Assembly: GCA_030429735.1 (NCBI GenBank)
Contig: JAUIET010000013.1
Coordinates: forward strand, 62,001-126,000
Length of the DNA: 64,000 bases
Reading direction: 5' to 3'
Origin: Gammaproteobacteria bacterium
Lineage (GTDB): Bacteria; Pseudomonadota; Gammaproteobacteria; Pseudomonadales; JAUIET01
Shown here in pieces: positions 19,105 to 29,921 of the stretch. The translations under genes were made by a program, and so were the position numbers. The notes under the pieces were generated by a model, which did no database searches, was not told where the DNA came from, and was given only the letters and a program-made list of their open reading frames with translations. The number at the start of each line of letters is the position of its first letter. The stretch's first letter is position 1.

Positions 19105-20525
19105 AACAACCCTTCTTTAAACATTCTTCGAGCAATACCGCCCACGTTGCCAGCGCCCTGGGTCAGCACAATGTCGCCGTCCTGTGCCACGTCTTTCAAA
19201 ATAGCGGGCAAGCTGGCGATGTCTTCGACAAACACGGGGTCTAAATGGCCTCGGGTACGTATGCTGCGGCTCAGGCTGCGTCCATCCGCACCCTGAATCA
19301 CTTGCTCGCCGGCGCTGTACACATCGAGTAATAACAACACGTCGACAGTGGATAGCGTCGCGACAAAATCTTCATACAGATCCCGCGTACGGCTGAATCG
19401 GTGCGGTTGAAAAATCATGACCAGACGCCGCTCCGGCCAGGCTTGGCGCGCTGCCTTTATCGTGGCTGCAACCTCTGTTGGATGGTGACCGTAATCATCT
19501 ACCAGTGTGATTGCTCCGGAGGCTACTTTGAGATCGCCAAACACCTGGAAGCGTCTTCCAACTCCGGCAAATTCTTCCAACGCTCGTTGAATGTCACGCC
19601 CGGCAATACCTTCATCTGTCGCTACGGCCACGGCCGCGGCTGCATTGAGCACATTGTGCTGGCCAGGCATGGCGAGGCTTATCTCAAGGCTTTCGTGCTC
19701 ATCGGGTCGCTTAACGGTAAAGCGCGTCTTCAACCCTTCACAGCGTAAATCACTGATCACAAAATCAGCATCCTCTGAAAAGCCATAGGTAAGTGTTGGC
19801 CTGCCAACATCATCCATCATTGAACGCAGCACTGGGTCATCAATGCATATCACAGCAAGACCGTAAAAAGGCAGGTTATGCAAAAAACTGATAAACGTTG
19901 CCTTAAGCTGCTCGAAATCGCCGGCGTAACTCTCCATATGGTCCGCGTCAATATTGGTGATGACCGCGGTCATCGGTTGCAGATGAAGAAACGAGGCGTC
20001 GCTCTCGTCAGCTTCCGCCACCAGATAGCGACTGATTCCCAGACGGGCATTGGTGCCCGCGCTATTGAGCAGACCACCGATAATAAATGTGGGGTCTAAA
20101 CCTCCAGCACCGAGCACGGATGCAACCAGGCTGGTAGTGGTTGTTTTACCGTGGGTACCGGCAATGGCAATGCTGTGTCTATAGCGCATCAGTTCCGCCA
20201 GCATTTCTGCGCGCGGCACGATAGGAATACGGGCTTCTCTGGCGGCTTTGACCTCAACATTGTCGTCACTGATCGCTGTTGAGACTACCAACACATCAGC
20301 ATCTTTCACGTTCGCCGCTGACTGGCCAAGCTGTACAGCCACACCCATGGCGCGCAATCTATCCGTGGTTTCAGACTCGGCAATGTCGGAGCCCGATACT
20401 GCATAATTCTGATTCGCCAATACTTCGGCAATTCCCGACATGCCCGCTCCGCCAATACCTACGAAATGAATACGGCGTATGCGCCGCATTTCGGGAATGG
20501 TCATTGCCCTGTTCGTCGTATTCAT
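19101..20525 (-). CDS. murC: UDP-N-acetylmuramate--L-alanine ligase
   Basis: MurC adds L-Ala to UDP-MurNAc. The 474-residue protein has the N-terminal UDP-binding [14 protein letters not shown], the ATP site [21 protein letters not shown] in the central domain, and [14 protein letters not shown] plus FQPHRFSRT in the C-terminal domain. All Mur ligase landmarks are intact. The ATG overlaps the murG stop (ATGA) and the gene ends in a 4-bp overlap with ddl. Confidence 0.98.
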   Translation of the reverse strand: MNTTNRAMTIPEMRRIRRIHFVGIGGAGMSGIAEVLANQNYAVSGSDIAESETTDRLRAMGVAVQLGQSAANVKDADVLVVSTAISDDNVEVKAAREARIPIVPRAEMLAELMRYRHSIAIAGTHGKTTTTSLVASVLGAGGLDPTFIIGGLLNSAGTNARLGISRYLVAEADESDASFLHLQPMTAVITNIDADHMESYAGDFEQLKATFISFLHNLPFYGLAVICIDDPVLRSMMDDVGRPTLTYGFSEDADFVISDLRCEGLKTRFTVKRPDEHESLEISLAMPGQHNVLNAAAAVAVATDEGIAGRDIQRALEEFAGVGRRFQVFGDLKVASGAITLVDDYGHHPTEVAATIKAARQAWPERRLVMIFQPHRFSRTRDLYEDFVATLSTVDVLLLLDVYSAGEQVIQGADGRSLSRSIRTRGHLDPVFVEDIASLPAILKDVAQDGDIVLTQGAGNVGGIARRMFKEGLL

Positions 20526-21619
20526 GAGCGGTTCCCGGCGTCGACAATCTCTTTGCAGTGCTGCACTACGCGACTCGCTGAATCAATAATCGCGGCTTGC
20601 CTGGCATGATCAGCCATCTCGCTGCGCCTGGCCGACGAAGAAAGCAAACCTGACAACTGCGCAACGGTTGCTGCGCTGAGCAAGTCCGTCTGTGGCACCA
20701 ATACACCTGCCCCCTGATCGGCAAGCCAGCGCGCGTTTTCTGTCTGGTGATCATCAATAGCGAATGGAAACGGCACCAGCAGTGCGGGTTTGCCGGCCGC
20801 TGTAAGCTCGGCCACAGTCATTGCTCCTGCTCGGCATATAACGATATCGGCCCAGCAATATCGTTCAGCCATGTTATCCAGGAATGCACAGACCTCGAAC
20901 TCTACTTCGGGGCCCAAAGCTTGATAACGCGCGCGTGTTGCCTCCAGCTCCTGCTCTCCGGATTGATGACACACAGTGACTGACGAGCCCGATTCGCTGG
21001 CGGCCTGCTGAACCAGTGTTGGCACCTTTTCATTGAGAGCACGCGCACCGCGACTGCCTCCAACCACAAGAACATGACACACACTATTTGCCGGTTGAAT
21101 GCCTTGCAAACCGATAGCGGCAATATCCGCCCGCACCGGATTGCCGGTTAAGTAGGTATTACGTCGGTGAGTGAAGGTATCAGGGAAGCCTTCAAGGCGA
21201 CGTGATGCAACGTACTGAAGCATTCGATTTGTCGTACCAAGCACCGAATTTTGCTCGTGCAGAATTAGGGGCTTGCCCAATAACTTTGCAGCGACTGCTC
21301 CCGGTCCAGCGGCAAAACCACCGAACCCCATAACAGCAACCGGACGCAGGGCACGCAATACTTGCCATGCGTTGTAGACTGATCGGACAATCATTAGTGG
21401 CGCCTTTAACAGAGCCAGTATTCCCAGGCCACGCACACCTCTGACAGGAAGACAATGCAGCGCATAGCCCGCCGCCGGTACCAGTCGTGACTCTATGCCA
21501 GCCTGCGTACCCAGCCATTCAACGTGATAGCCCGCCTTACGCAATTCGTCGGCTACCGCGAGACCGGGAAACACATGCCCACCTGTTCCACCGGCCATAA
21601 TTACGAAGGTTTTTGACAC
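20522..21619 (-). CDS. murG: UDP-GlcNAc:lipid I N-acetylglucosaminyltransferase
   Basis: MurG converts lipid I to lipid II on the inner leaflet. The 365-residue GT28 enzyme has the glycine-rich loop [38 protein letters not shown] and the UDP-GlcNAc site [12 protein letters not shown] followed by [13 protein letters not shown]. The start is GTG (21619), 19 bp inside ftsW. MurG is a membrane-associated enzyme of the divisome and elongasome. Confidence 0.97.
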   Translation of the reverse strand: MSKTFVIMAGGTGGHVFPGLAVADELRKAGYHVEWLGTQAGIESRLVPAAGYALHCLPVRGVRGLGILALLKAPLMIVRSVYNAWQVLRALRPVAVMGFGGFAAGPGAVAAKLLGKPLILHEQNSVLGTTNRMLQYVASRRLEGFPDTFTHRRNTYLTGNPVRADIAAIGLQGIQPANSVCHVLVVGGSRGARALNEKVPTLVQQAASESGSSVTVCHQSGEQELEATRARYQALGPEVEFEVCAFLDNMAERYCWADIVICRAGAMTVAELTAAGKPALLVPFPFAIDDHQTENARWLADQGAGVLVPQTDLLSAATVAQLSGLLSSSARRSEMADHARQAAIIDSASRVVQHCKEIVDAGNRS

Positions 21620-22776
21620 GCGGCCTCCGTCTCAAAGGCAATTCGGCAGACCAATGCCAACATAACGCCGCAAACCAGCAAGCTGCTGCCCCCATAGCTA
21701 AAAAATGGCAGCGTCAGCCCCTTAGTGGGCAGCAATCCAATATTCACACCGATATTGATCGCGCATTGAGAGGCAAACAATAAAGCGACGCCATAAGCGA
21801 CGTATGCAGAAAACTTCGCTCCGGTCTGCTCGGCGTTTCGTGCAATGTAGAAAATTCGCCAAATCAGAACCGCGAACAAACACACAACAAGCGATGCACC
21901 CACAAATCCGAGCTCTTCACCAATGATCGCAAACACGAAATCGGTATGCGCCTCGGGTAAATAAAACAGTTTTTGAACACTGCGACCCAAGCCGAGCCCA
22001 AGCCACTCCCCGCGCCCAAACGCAATTAATGACTGAACAAGCTGATAGCCGCTATCAAACTGGTGCGACCACGGATCAAGAAAGGTAGCAAATCGTTGAA
22101 AGCGATAAGGGCTTAGCGACACCATTAGCGCCACCGCACCGAGACTGCCCAGAACGACAAAACAAAAATGCGAAAGCCGCACACCCGCCAAAAACATCAT
22201 GCCCAGGGCTGCGCTAAGCAATACAACTACTGCACCAAAATCCGGCTCCAGCAACAATAAAATGATCATTGCCGTCAACACCAGCAAGGGCTTGATAAAC
22301 CCGCGCCAGGCGGTGCGAACCTCCTGCTCGCGACGAACCAGATAAGCAGCCAGGTACGTCAGCACAAACAATTTGGCAAGTTCTGATGCCTGCAGATTAA
22401 AGGCACCGAGATCAATCCAACGGCGACTGCCATTTACTTCTTTACCAATGCCAGGGACCAGCACAGCGCTGAGAAGGACGAATGCCAGTATCAGTAAATG
22501 CGCCGAGTGTCTGCGCCAAAATTCCATTGGCACGAAGCTTACACCCCACATCAATACCAGCATCATGATGATGTAGATTGCCTGTCGCAGTACATAGAAC
22601 CATGGGTCGGCAAATTGTTGTGCCGCGTATTCCATTGACGCAGACGACATCATCACAAAACCAATCGACAACAAGCAGGTGAAACAGATCACCAGCGCTT
22701 TGTCGAATTCAAAATGCCGACGGTTTAACTGACTAAAAGAGAGGAGGCTCAGTCGTGCGGTCAGGGAAGTCATCAT
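21601..22776 (-). CDS. ftsW: SEDS peptidoglycan glycosyltransferase FtsW
   Basis: FtsW polymerises lipid II at the septum with FtsI. The 391-residue protein has about ten membrane segments. Signatures include GSRRWIDLGAFNLQASELAK, EAHTDFVFAIIGEELGF, GLLPTKGLTLPFFSYGGSS, matching the SEDS family. A soluble N-terminal tail of about 25 residues precedes the first helix, a little longer than in many relatives. The start overlaps the murD stop (TAATG). Confidence 0.96.
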   Translation of the reverse strand: MMTSLTARLSLLSFSQLNRRHFEFDKALVICFTCLLSIGFVMMSSASMEYAAQQFADPWFYVLRQAIYIIMMLVLMWGVSFVPMEFWRRHSAHLLILAFVLLSAVLVPGIGKEVNGSRRWIDLGAFNLQASELAKLFVLTYLAAYLVRREQEVRTAWRGFIKPLLVLTAMIILLLLEPDFGAVVVLLSAALGMMFLAGVRLSHFCFVVLGSLGAVALMVSLSPYRFQRFATFLDPWSHQFDSGYQLVQSLIAFGRGEWLGLGLGRSVQKLFYLPEAHTDFVFAIIGEELGFVGASLVVCLFAVLIWRIFYIARNAEQTGAKFSAYVAYGVALLFASQCAINIGVNIGLLPTKGLTLPFFSYGGSSLLVCGVMLALVCRIAFETEAACQKPS

Positions 22777-24164
22777 TACATTGCCCCCCCGGCTTCAGTG
22801 CCGCTGGTAGACACCTGCAACGCCAATACAGCCTCACGGAAACAATCGCCTCGATGCTCAAAGTTATCAAACATATCAAAGCTTGCACAGGCGGGTGAAA
22901 ACAATACGGTGTCACCCGGCATTGACAACTTATACGCCTGGCTAACAGCATTCGACAAATCATCGCAATGATAGACTGGCGCATGTTCGCTGATGGCGTT
23001 CGAAATCTGCTCGGCATCAGCTCCAAATACAACAACTGAATGGGCATGCGCTGCAACGGCCGTGGCTAATTCAGTAAAGTCAGCGCCCTTCCCTTCCCCA
23101 CCAGCAATCAGCACGGTGTGCTGTTCGCCAACCACGCCCAGCCCTTCTAGCGCAGCAATCGTTGCGCCAACATTAGTGCCTTTGGAATCGTTGATAAACG
23201 CTCGACCATTAATGTCGGCGACGTGTTCGCAGCGATGTGGCAAACCGGCGAATGTTGTCAGCACCTTGCACGCTGCCCGGAGTGGAATACCAACTGCATC
23301 CGCCAACGCCAAAGCTGCAAGCGCATTGCTAATGTTATGTGTTCCGCGCAGGCGCATGGCCGTGCTTGGTAACAGCGCTTTGTCGCCGTGCATCAACTGC
23401 GTCTCACCTGCACACACTTTGACGCCAAAATGATTTGCGGCCGGCTCGCTTAGACCAAAACTCGAAAACGCCTCACGATGATCTACTTGGGTATGCAGGT
23501 CATCTCTATTAACAACGCACTTGTCAGCGTTCAAATAGATGCGCTGTTTTGCGTTTTTATAGCTTGCCAGGTCAGGGTAGCGATCCATATGGTCGGGACT
23601 GATATTAAGAATGACCGCAGCGTTCGCGTTGAGCGCCGCGCTCCTCTCCAGCTGGAAGCTGGACACCTCAACAACATAGAGTTCGATTGAGTCATCGATA
23701 GCATCCAATACGGGCAAACCAATGTTGCCGCATAAGCACACCCTGATACCTGCCGCCTTGGCCATTTCAGCCAACAGAGTAGCGACCGTGCTCTTGCCAT
23801 TGGACCCCGTAATACATACGACTGGGCAGCTAATCTCCGCGCAAAACAAGTCAAGATCACTACTCAGCTCTATTCCTTGCTCAATAGCCTCTTTGACGAC
23901 CGGCGTTTCCAGAGAAATTCCAGGGCTGACCAGCAATCGTTTTGAGCGTTTTAAAACAGGCAAGGGCAACTCACCAAAATAGGCATCAACGCCCGCAAAC
24001 TCCCGCAATACTTTGACAGCCCCCGGTGGGTTACTTCTGGTATCACAAATTGCAAACGAATTCCCTTGCCTCTGCAGGTAACGCGCACACGACAGGCCGG
24101 TGGCGCCAACCCCGATAACTGCATAATCCAGAATCGGAAGTGCGCGGTCTGGAGCGGCATTCAT
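22776..24164 (-). CDS. murD: UDP-N-acetylmuramoylalanine--D-glutamate ligase
   Basis: MurD adds D-Glu to UDP-MurNAc-L-Ala. The protein is about 462 residues from the ATG at 24164, which has AAGGGG eight bases upstream; a GTG at 24173 would add three residues. It has the N-terminal UDP-binding GVGATGLSCARYL, P-loop CITGSNGKSTVA, NISPDHMDRYPD and the C-terminal NDSKGTNVGAT. SPACASFDMFDNFEHRG closes the domain as usual. Confidence 0.97.
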   Translation of the reverse strand: MNAAPDRALPILDYAVIGVGATGLSCARYLQRQGNSFAICDTRSNPPGAVKVLREFAGVDAYFGELPLPVLKRSKRLLVSPGISLETPVVKEAIEQGIELSSDLDLFCAEISCPVVCITGSNGKSTVATLLAEMAKAAGIRVCLCGNIGLPVLDAIDDSIELYVVEVSSFQLERSAALNANAAVILNISPDHMDRYPDLASYKNAKQRIYLNADKCVVNRDDLHTQVDHREAFSSFGLSEPAANHFGVKVCAGETQLMHGDKALLPSTAMRLRGTHNISNALAALALADAVGIPLRAACKVLTTFAGLPHRCEHVADINGRAFINDSKGTNVGATIAALEGLGVVGEQHTVLIAGGEGKGADFTELATAVAAHAHSVVVFGADAEQISNAISEHAPVYHCDDLSNAVSQAYKLSMPGDTVLFSPACASFDMFDNFEHRGDCFREAVLALQVSTSGTEAGGAM

Positions 24165-24213
24165 CAAGCTCACCCCTTGCCTACCTTGCGCTTACCTTTC
24201 ACCTGCCATTCCT

Positions 24214-25296
24214 CTAACGCAATTTCAATGTTGCGAGGCCAAATAACACCAGCATCACAGTAATGATCCAAAAGCGCACTATCACTCGCGGTTCCGGCCA
24301 GCCTTTTAGCTCGAAGTGATGGTGAATTGGCGCCATTCTGAATATTCGCTTGCCTGTCAGCTTAAAAGACGCCACTTGCAGAATCACAGATACCGTTTCC
24401 ATCACGAAAACGCCTGCCATGATAAAGAACACAATTTCATGGCGCGTAATCACGGCAATCACTCCCAGTGCCGCACCGAGGGCAAGCGCACCCACGTCAC
24501 CCATGAATATTTGGGCGGGATAGGTGTTAAACCAGAGAAAACCAAGACCGGCGCCTGCAAGAGCACCGCAAAATACAATCAATTCTCCTGCCCCTGGCAC
24601 ATAGCCGATATGCAGGTAGTCTGCGAAGTTCACGTTTCCACTCAAGTAGGCGATTGCTGCCAATGCCGAGGCAATCAATACGCTGGGTAAAATCGCCAAG
24701 CCATCCAGGCCGTCAGTCAAATTCACCGCATTGCTGCTACCCACGACTACAAAAAAAGTCAATGCGATAAAAAATGGACCCAAGTCGATAATCACATTCT
24801 TGAAAAACGGTACGTAAAGCTGTGTTTCAACGGCGTGTTCGGCGCTGAGGTATAAAAAAACAGCCGCACTCATACCGCCAACAGACTGCCAGAAGAATTT
24901 CCATCTTGCGGGTAGGCCACGTGAGTCTTTCTCGATCACCTTTCGGTAGTCGTCCACCCAGCCCACCGCGCCGAAAACAAACGTGACAAACAGTACCGTC
25001 CATACGTAGCGATTGCCCAAGTCACCCCACAGCAAGGTACTGACAAAAATTCCAACGAGTATCAGCGCACCACCCATCGTTGGCGTGCCGCTTTTACTGA
25101 AATGACTTTCAGGGCCATCATCGCGAACGGTTTGCCCTATTTGATGGAAATTGAGCCTCTGGATCATCATCGGGCCAACGATTAATGTTATAGCCAGAGA
25201 CGTGAGTACGCTGAGAATGCCACGCAAGGTGAGGTACTGGAACACCTGAAAAGGGCTGTACAGTTCAGCCAAATATTGTGATATCCAAAGCAGCAT
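24214..25296 (-). CDS. mraY: Phospho-N-acetylmuramoyl-pentapeptide transferase
   Basis: MraY transfers the murein precursor to undecaprenyl phosphate, forming lipid I. The 360-residue protein has ten membrane helices. Catalytic signatures are [43 protein letters not shown] and the C-terminal [14 protein letters not shown]. The length matches E. coli MraY exactly. It lies 40 bp before murD and 20 bp after murF. Confidence 0.98.
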   Translation of the reverse strand: MLLWISQYLAELYSPFQVFQYLTLRGILSVLTSLAITLIVGPMMIQRLNFHQIGQTVRDDGPESHFSKSGTPTMGGALILVGIFVSTLLWGDLGNRYVWTVLFVTFVFGAVGWVDDYRKVIEKDSRGLPARWKFFWQSVGGMSAAVFLYLSAEHAVETQLYVPFFKNVIIDLGPFFIALTFFVVVGSSNAVNLTDGLDGLAILPSVLIASALAAIAYLSGNVNFADYLHIGYVPGAGELIVFCGALAGAGLGFLWFNTYPAQIFMGDVGALALGAALGVIAVITRHEIVFFIMAGVFVMETVSVILQVASFKLTGKRIFRMAPIHHHFELKGWPEPRVIVRFWIITVMLVLFGLATLKLR

Positions 25297-25316
25297 GTCA
25301 GAGGCTCCCTAGCGCA

Positions 25317-26705
25317 CTAGCTCTCAGTGTGTTCTTTTAATAGTTCAAGCACCGATTCCATTCCAGCCGACCGCGAACCTTTAACGACCACGTTGGCCCT
25401 GCCATCCTCCATTTGCAGCAATTTCTTGCAACGCTGGGCACAGTCTTCGTTGCTGGTAAAAACGTCTGCCGCCTTGCCAAACTCGTGAGCGGCCAATGCG
25501 CTCAGCTCACCCACACATAAAAGATGGTCAATGCCCGCAGCACGTGCGTAGTGGCCAATCTCGGCGTGAAGCTCTTGTTCTGTATCACCCAGCTCTGCCA
25601 TATCGCCCATCACAAATATTTTTGTTCCCGCCATAGAAGCCAGCACATCGATTGCTGCGCGCATCGAGGTTGGGTTAGCGTTATAGCTGTCATCTACCAG
25701 CCGGCTGTTGTTAAAACCACGATACTGCTTCAGTCGCCCGGCATACCCCTCGTAACTCGAAAGACCAGCCGCAATTTCGTCTAGCTTTGCGCCTACCGCA
25801 TGTGCGCATGCTGCTGCGGCCAGCGCATTGGCGACCATGTGTCTACCGGCAACGCGCAGATCGACCTGTGCCCGGCTTTCGCCCAGCTGAAGCTCAAACC
25901 GGAAACACCCCAGAGTTTCCGAAGAATCGTCTATTGGTTCAATCGCACGCGCGTGAACGTCCGCATTCTCGTGCACTGCGCTAAAGCTGATCTGATTGGC
26001 CATAGAGTTGGCAGCCGCCCACTGCCTGGTGAAATCGTTGTCCATATTTACGATCGCCCGGCCACCGGATGCAAGACCTTTGTATATCGCTGTTTTGGTT
26101 TCTGCGATCGCTTCAAGTGAACCGAATTTCTCCAAATGAGCTGCGGCGACTGTGGTTACCAATGCCACATCGGGCCGAACTATATTTGACAGGTACGCTA
26201 TATCACCAGGCTTCCCGGCGCCCATCTCAATGACCGCAAAATCGTGTTCAGGCGCGAGCCTGAACAATGTCAGCGGCACGCCAATCTCATTATTCAGATT
26301 GCCCGAAGTGGCCAGCACCGCACCGTCGCGACAAAGAATTGCATCCAGCATTTCCTTGCAACTCGTTTTACCAACACTGCCAGTGATTGCAATCACTGGC
26401 TTGGTAAAATACTCACGTTGTCTGCCGGCAATTTGACCAAGCGCGCGTAGCGTATCTGCGACTACAAGCTGACTTAGACTACTGTCGCTATTCCACTGAT
26501 CCACCACAGCACCACATGCACCAGCTGATTCAGCCTGCGCCAGAAAATCAGCAGCATCAAAACGTTCGCCGCGCAGGGCAACAAACAGTTCGCCATCACT
26601 GAGGTGGCGGGTGTCCGTTGACACGCTGTTAAACTGTTGGTTTGCGCCACGCAAACGACCATTGCACAGCTTCCCAAGGGATTCCAGATCCATTGAGCGC
26701 ATCAT
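25317..26705 (-). CDS. murF: UDP-MurNAc-tripeptide--D-alanyl-D-alanine ligase
   Basis: MurF completes the pentapeptide by adding D-Ala-D-Ala. The 462-residue protein starts with an uptake domain (STDTRHLSDGELFVALRGERFD), then P-loop AITGSVGKTSCKEM, GNLNNEIGVPLTLF in the central domain, and DSYNANPTSMRAAID plus VMGDMAELG in the C-terminal domain. The ATG overlaps the murE stop by 4 bp. Confidence 0.97.
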   Translation of the reverse strand: MMRSMDLESLGKLCNGRLRGANQQFNSVSTDTRHLSDGELFVALRGERFDAADFLAQAESAGACGAVVDQWNSDSSLSQLVVADTLRALGQIAGRQREYFTKPVIAITGSVGKTSCKEMLDAILCRDGAVLATSGNLNNEIGVPLTLFRLAPEHDFAVIEMGAGKPGDIAYLSNIVRPDVALVTTVAAAHLEKFGSLEAIAETKTAIYKGLASGGRAIVNMDNDFTRQWAAANSMANQISFSAVHENADVHARAIEPIDDSSETLGCFRFELQLGESRAQVDLRVAGRHMVANALAAAACAHAVGAKLDEIAAGLSSYEGYAGRLKQYRGFNNSRLVDDSYNANPTSMRAAIDVLASMAGTKIFVMGDMAELGDTEQELHAEIGHYARAAGIDHLLCVGELSALAAHEFGKAADVFTSNEDCAQRCKKLLQMEDGRANVVVKGSRSAGMESVLELLKEHTES

Positions 26706-28195
26706 AGACCACGCTCCATCCGCCGGCGCAGTGCAGACTCGGCGATCAGCACATCGTCAAAGGGCAGTTTCTGGTCGCCGAGAATCTGAAATTTCTCATG
26801 CCCCTTGCCAGCGATAACCAGGCAATCTCCAGGCGCTGCTGCATTAATGGCCCATTCAATAGCCGATTTTCGATCCGCTTCGATATGGATGGCGTCTTCG
26901 CCGAACCCACCAACAGTAAACCCTGCAACAATGTCGGAGATAATTTGCTCCGGATCTTCACTACGCGGGTTATCACTGGTGACAACAATTCTCGCAGCCC
27001 TGTTTTGCGCAACAGCGGCCATCTCCGCTCGTTTGCCGCGGTCTCGATCGCCCCCACAGCCAAACACCAGCCAAAGCTCTCCAGAACAGTGTGCTGCAGC
27101 CGCAATCAATACCTGATCCAGCGCATCCGGGGTATGCGCATAATCCACTATCGTTCTCGGCACCAAATCAGAATTGGCGTGCACCAGCTGCATCCGACCA
27201 GGTACAGTTCCAAGCTCTGAAACCTTATCGATCACGCTGCGAAAAGGCTGCCCTTCAACGCAGAGTGCTGACACCACGGCCAACAGATTGGCGATGTTAA
27301 ATCGCCCGATTTGATTCAAAATGATGTGATGACTGCCCCATGGAGTGCGCAAGTCGAAGCAACTGCCGCTGCCTCGAAACTCGATGTTGTCGGCATAAAC
27401 GTCGGCGCTGGCATCACGCATTGAATAGCTGAGCACCTGTGCATGGCCAGTCGCCAACTGCATCATGAGTTGCGAATAGTCAGCGTCAATATTCACCACC
27501 GCATTGCTTAACTCACGCCGCTGAAACAAGCGCGCTTTTGCGTTGGCGTAGCTGTCCATGCTTTGATGAAAATCCAGATGATCCCGGCTGATATTAGTGA
27601 ACACCGCCGTGTTGATTTTCAGGCCATCCAGTCTGCCCTGCTCAAGCGCATGCGACGAGGCCTCAAGCGCGACTACCTCACAACCCTGCTCACGCATGGA
27701 TTTCACAATGCGATGCACTGTAAATACGTCAGGCGTGGTCAACCCCGTGCTAGCCAGCCTATCCTGCACGCCCCAACCCAAAGTGCCTATCACACCGCAA
27801 GACAAGCCACAACGATTGGCCAGTGTGGAGAAATTTGTAACGCAACTGGTTTTACCATTGGTTCCGGTGAACGCCACACACCGCTGATTGTCGCGCTGCG
27901 TTTCAAAGAATTGCGCCGCCAATCCGCCCAGGCGTTCGCGTAAACACTCCACTTGCGCAACACCCATCGAACGTGACAAATCTTCCGGCAAAGAGTGCAA
28001 ACCGTCATGCACGATCGCTGCCGCGCCATTCGCAACCGCCTGGCGTACAAATTGAACTCCGTGTTGCTCCGTGCCTTGCACTGCAAAAAACGCAGCGCCT
28101 GCAGTAGCCATTCGACTGTCCATAGTGAGGTCTTCAATCTCACAATCGTTACGCACGGTGGCGTGAGTATGTTTCAGCAGCTTACTGAGTAACAT
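26702..28195 (-). CDS. murE: UDP-MurNAc-L-Ala-D-Glu--meso-diaminopimelate ligase
   Basis: MurE adds the third residue of the stem peptide. It has P-loop TGTNGKTSCVTNF, the domain-1 MDSRMATAGAAFFAVQG and, decisively, DNPRSEDP, the DNPR motif of enzymes that use meso-diaminopimelate rather than lysine. About 497 residues from the ATG at 28195; an ATG at 28204 is equally possible. Both lie inside the 3' end of ftsI. It overlaps murF by 4 bp. Confidence 0.96.
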   Translation of the reverse strand: MLLSKLLKHTHATVRNDCEIEDLTMDSRMATAGAAFFAVQGTEQHGVQFVRQAVANGAAAIVHDGLHSLPEDLSRSMGVAQVECLRERLGGLAAQFFETQRDNQRCVAFTGTNGKTSCVTNFSTLANRCGLSCGVIGTLGWGVQDRLASTGLTTPDVFTVHRIVKSMREQGCEVVALEASSHALEQGRLDGLKINTAVFTNISRDHLDFHQSMDSYANAKARLFQRRELSNAVVNIDADYSQLMMQLATGHAQVLSYSMRDASADVYADNIEFRGSGSCFDLRTPWGSHHIILNQIGRFNIANLLAVVSALCVEGQPFRSVIDKVSELGTVPGRMQLVHANSDLVPRTIVDYAHTPDALDQVLIAAAAHCSGELWLVFGCGGDRDRGKRAEMAAVAQNRAARIVVTSDNPRSEDPEQIISDIVAGFTVGGFGEDAIHIEADRKSAIEWAINAAAPGDCLVIAGKGHEKFQILGDQKLPFDDVLIAESALRRRMERGL

Positions 28196-29906
28196 GCTGT
28201 TCATCGTTCGTGGCGAGCAGTTGCAAGGCATCCGGTGCTACATTCAACAAGCGCAGGCTTTCCCCAACGATTCTGGAGAATACCGGTGCTGCCACCTCGC
28301 CGCCGTAATAGGTGCCAACACCAGGGTCATCAATGAACACCGCAGCCGCCAGACGCGGGTTCACCGCGGGCGCAAATCCGGCGAACACCGCTACATATCG
28401 ATCCCCCTCATACCCTTGCGATCCCAATCGATGCAAGGTACCTGTTTTGCCCGCCACGCTATAACGATCAGTGCTCGCACGCGTACCCGTGCCACCTTGC
28501 TGGGTGGCCGCCAATAGCATTCGATTGATTTGAGCAGCAAGATGTTCATCAACTACACGCTCGGAAAACACCGGGTCAGTTACCCGAACCAAGGACACGT
28601 CTTTCCTGAGCCCATTATTGGCCAATATGCTGTAACACTGTGCCAACTGCAGAGGTGTGGTGGCGACACCGTAGCCGTAGGCCATCGTCACGGTGTGCAG
28701 AGGGTGCCAATTGGTGTAATCAGGTAGCGAACCAAAACTCTCACCGGGCAAACCGGTGGCCAACGACTGGCCCAGGCCAAATCTTTGCAATACATCTCGA
28801 ATTGCCGGCCCACCCAGGTCCAGCGCTATTTTGCTGGTGCCCACCTGGCTACTTTTACTGAGAATTCCGGTTAAATCCAGTTGCCCATAATTGCTGGAAT
28901 CCGCCAGCAGTTTGCCTTCAACGCTGATATATCCTGGCGAGGTATCAATAAGCGTTTCCGGTGTGTAGCGCCCACTCTCCAAGGCAGCGATCAGCGCCAG
29001 TGGTTTCATCGTAGAACCTGGCTCGAACACATCTGTAACAGCACGATTTCGCACGGCGTCCATATCCAGCTTACTGCGCTCATTTGGATTGAAAGTTGGG
29101 GCGTTAACCATCGCCAGCACCTCATTGCTGTTCACATCCAGCACAACAACAGATCCTGATTTTGCACCAAATTTCTCTACAGCGGCTTGCAACTCCTTGT
29201 GAGCGTAATATTGCAAGCGAAGGTCAATACTGAGTTGCAAATCCGCACCATGAGCCACCTCCCTCACACTTTCAATGTGTTGGATTATTTCGCCACGTCG
29301 ATTTTTCAGCACCCGCTGGGTACCCGACGTGCCACTCAACAAACTATTGTACGTCCACTCCAAGCCATCAACGCCACGATCATCGGTGTCAGTAAAGCCC
29401 AGCAAGTGAGCAGAAACGTCTGCAGCTGGGTAGTACCGTTTGTACTCCGTATCAGAATGCAAACCTTGGATATCTAGCTGCATGACTTGCTCGGCCTTGC
29501 TCGGCGCGAGCTGGCGCGCTACGTAGACAAACTCCTTTGTAGCGTTTTTTTCTATCTTGCGCAGCAGTTGCTCTGAATCCACAGCAAGCGCTTCGGCAAG
29601 CACAGGAACTTGATTAATTTCAACTTGCTTCGGTTCTATCCACAGGGATTTAACCGGAGTGCTGATGGCCAGTGGTCTACCGTTTCGGTCGGAAATCATG
29701 CCCCTGTGGGCGGTATTTTGCACGGTGCGAAGCGATCTCGCATCGCCAGCGCGCTGCAGATATTGCGCACCTCCTTCCCCTTGAGCGAGTTGAAGTCCGA
29801 CCAATCTGAACAACAGCAGGCACGTCAACGCTAGCAAAGCAAACAGCACTGCCCGGTAGCGCCATGGCTGCAACATTCCACTGGAAACAGCCGCGCTGGT
29901 TTTCAT
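28182..29906 (-). CDS. ftsI: Septal peptidoglycan transpeptidase FtsI (PBP3)
   Basis: FtsI cross-links septal murein with FtsW. The 574-residue protein has a short cytoplasmic tail, one membrane helix (about 20-42), the pedestal domain with RGMISDRNGRPLA, and the transpeptidase domain. The nucleophile is Ser298 in GSTMKP and the third motif is KTGT (487-490). The second motif, normally SSN, reads SSQ (352-354); the codon CAG at 28847-28845 is clear in the sequence. The rest of that helix (KSSQVGTSKIAL) fits the family, so this looks like a genuine substitution. The gene is 15 bp downstream of ftsL. Confidence 0.96.
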   Translation of the reverse strand: MKTSAAVSSGMLQPWRYRAVLFALLALTCLLLFRLVGLQLAQGEGGAQYLQRAGDARSLRTVQNTAHRGMISDRNGRPLAISTPVKSLWIEPKQVEINQVPVLAEALAVDSEQLLRKIEKNATKEFVYVARQLAPSKAEQVMQLDIQGLHSDTEYKRYYPAADVSAHLLGFTDTDDRGVDGLEWTYNSLLSGTSGTQRVLKNRRGEIIQHIESVREVAHGADLQLSIDLRLQYYAHKELQAAVEKFGAKSGSVVVLDVNSNEVLAMVNAPTFNPNERSKLDMDAVRNRAVTDVFEPGSTMKPLALIAALESGRYTPETLIDTSPGYISVEGKLLADSSNYGQLDLTGILSKSSQVGTSKIALDLGGPAIRDVLQRFGLGQSLATGLPGESFGSLPDYTNWHPLHTVTMAYGYGVATTPLQLAQCYSILANNGLRKDVSLVRVTDPVFSERVVDEHLAAQINRMLLAATQQGGTGTRASTDRYSVAGKTGTLHRLGSQGYEGDRYVAVFAGFAPAVNPRLAAAVFIDDPGVGTYYGGEVAAPVFSRIVGESLRLLNVAPDALQLLATNDEQHVTQ

Positions 29907-29921
29907 GCCTGAACAGCCTCT

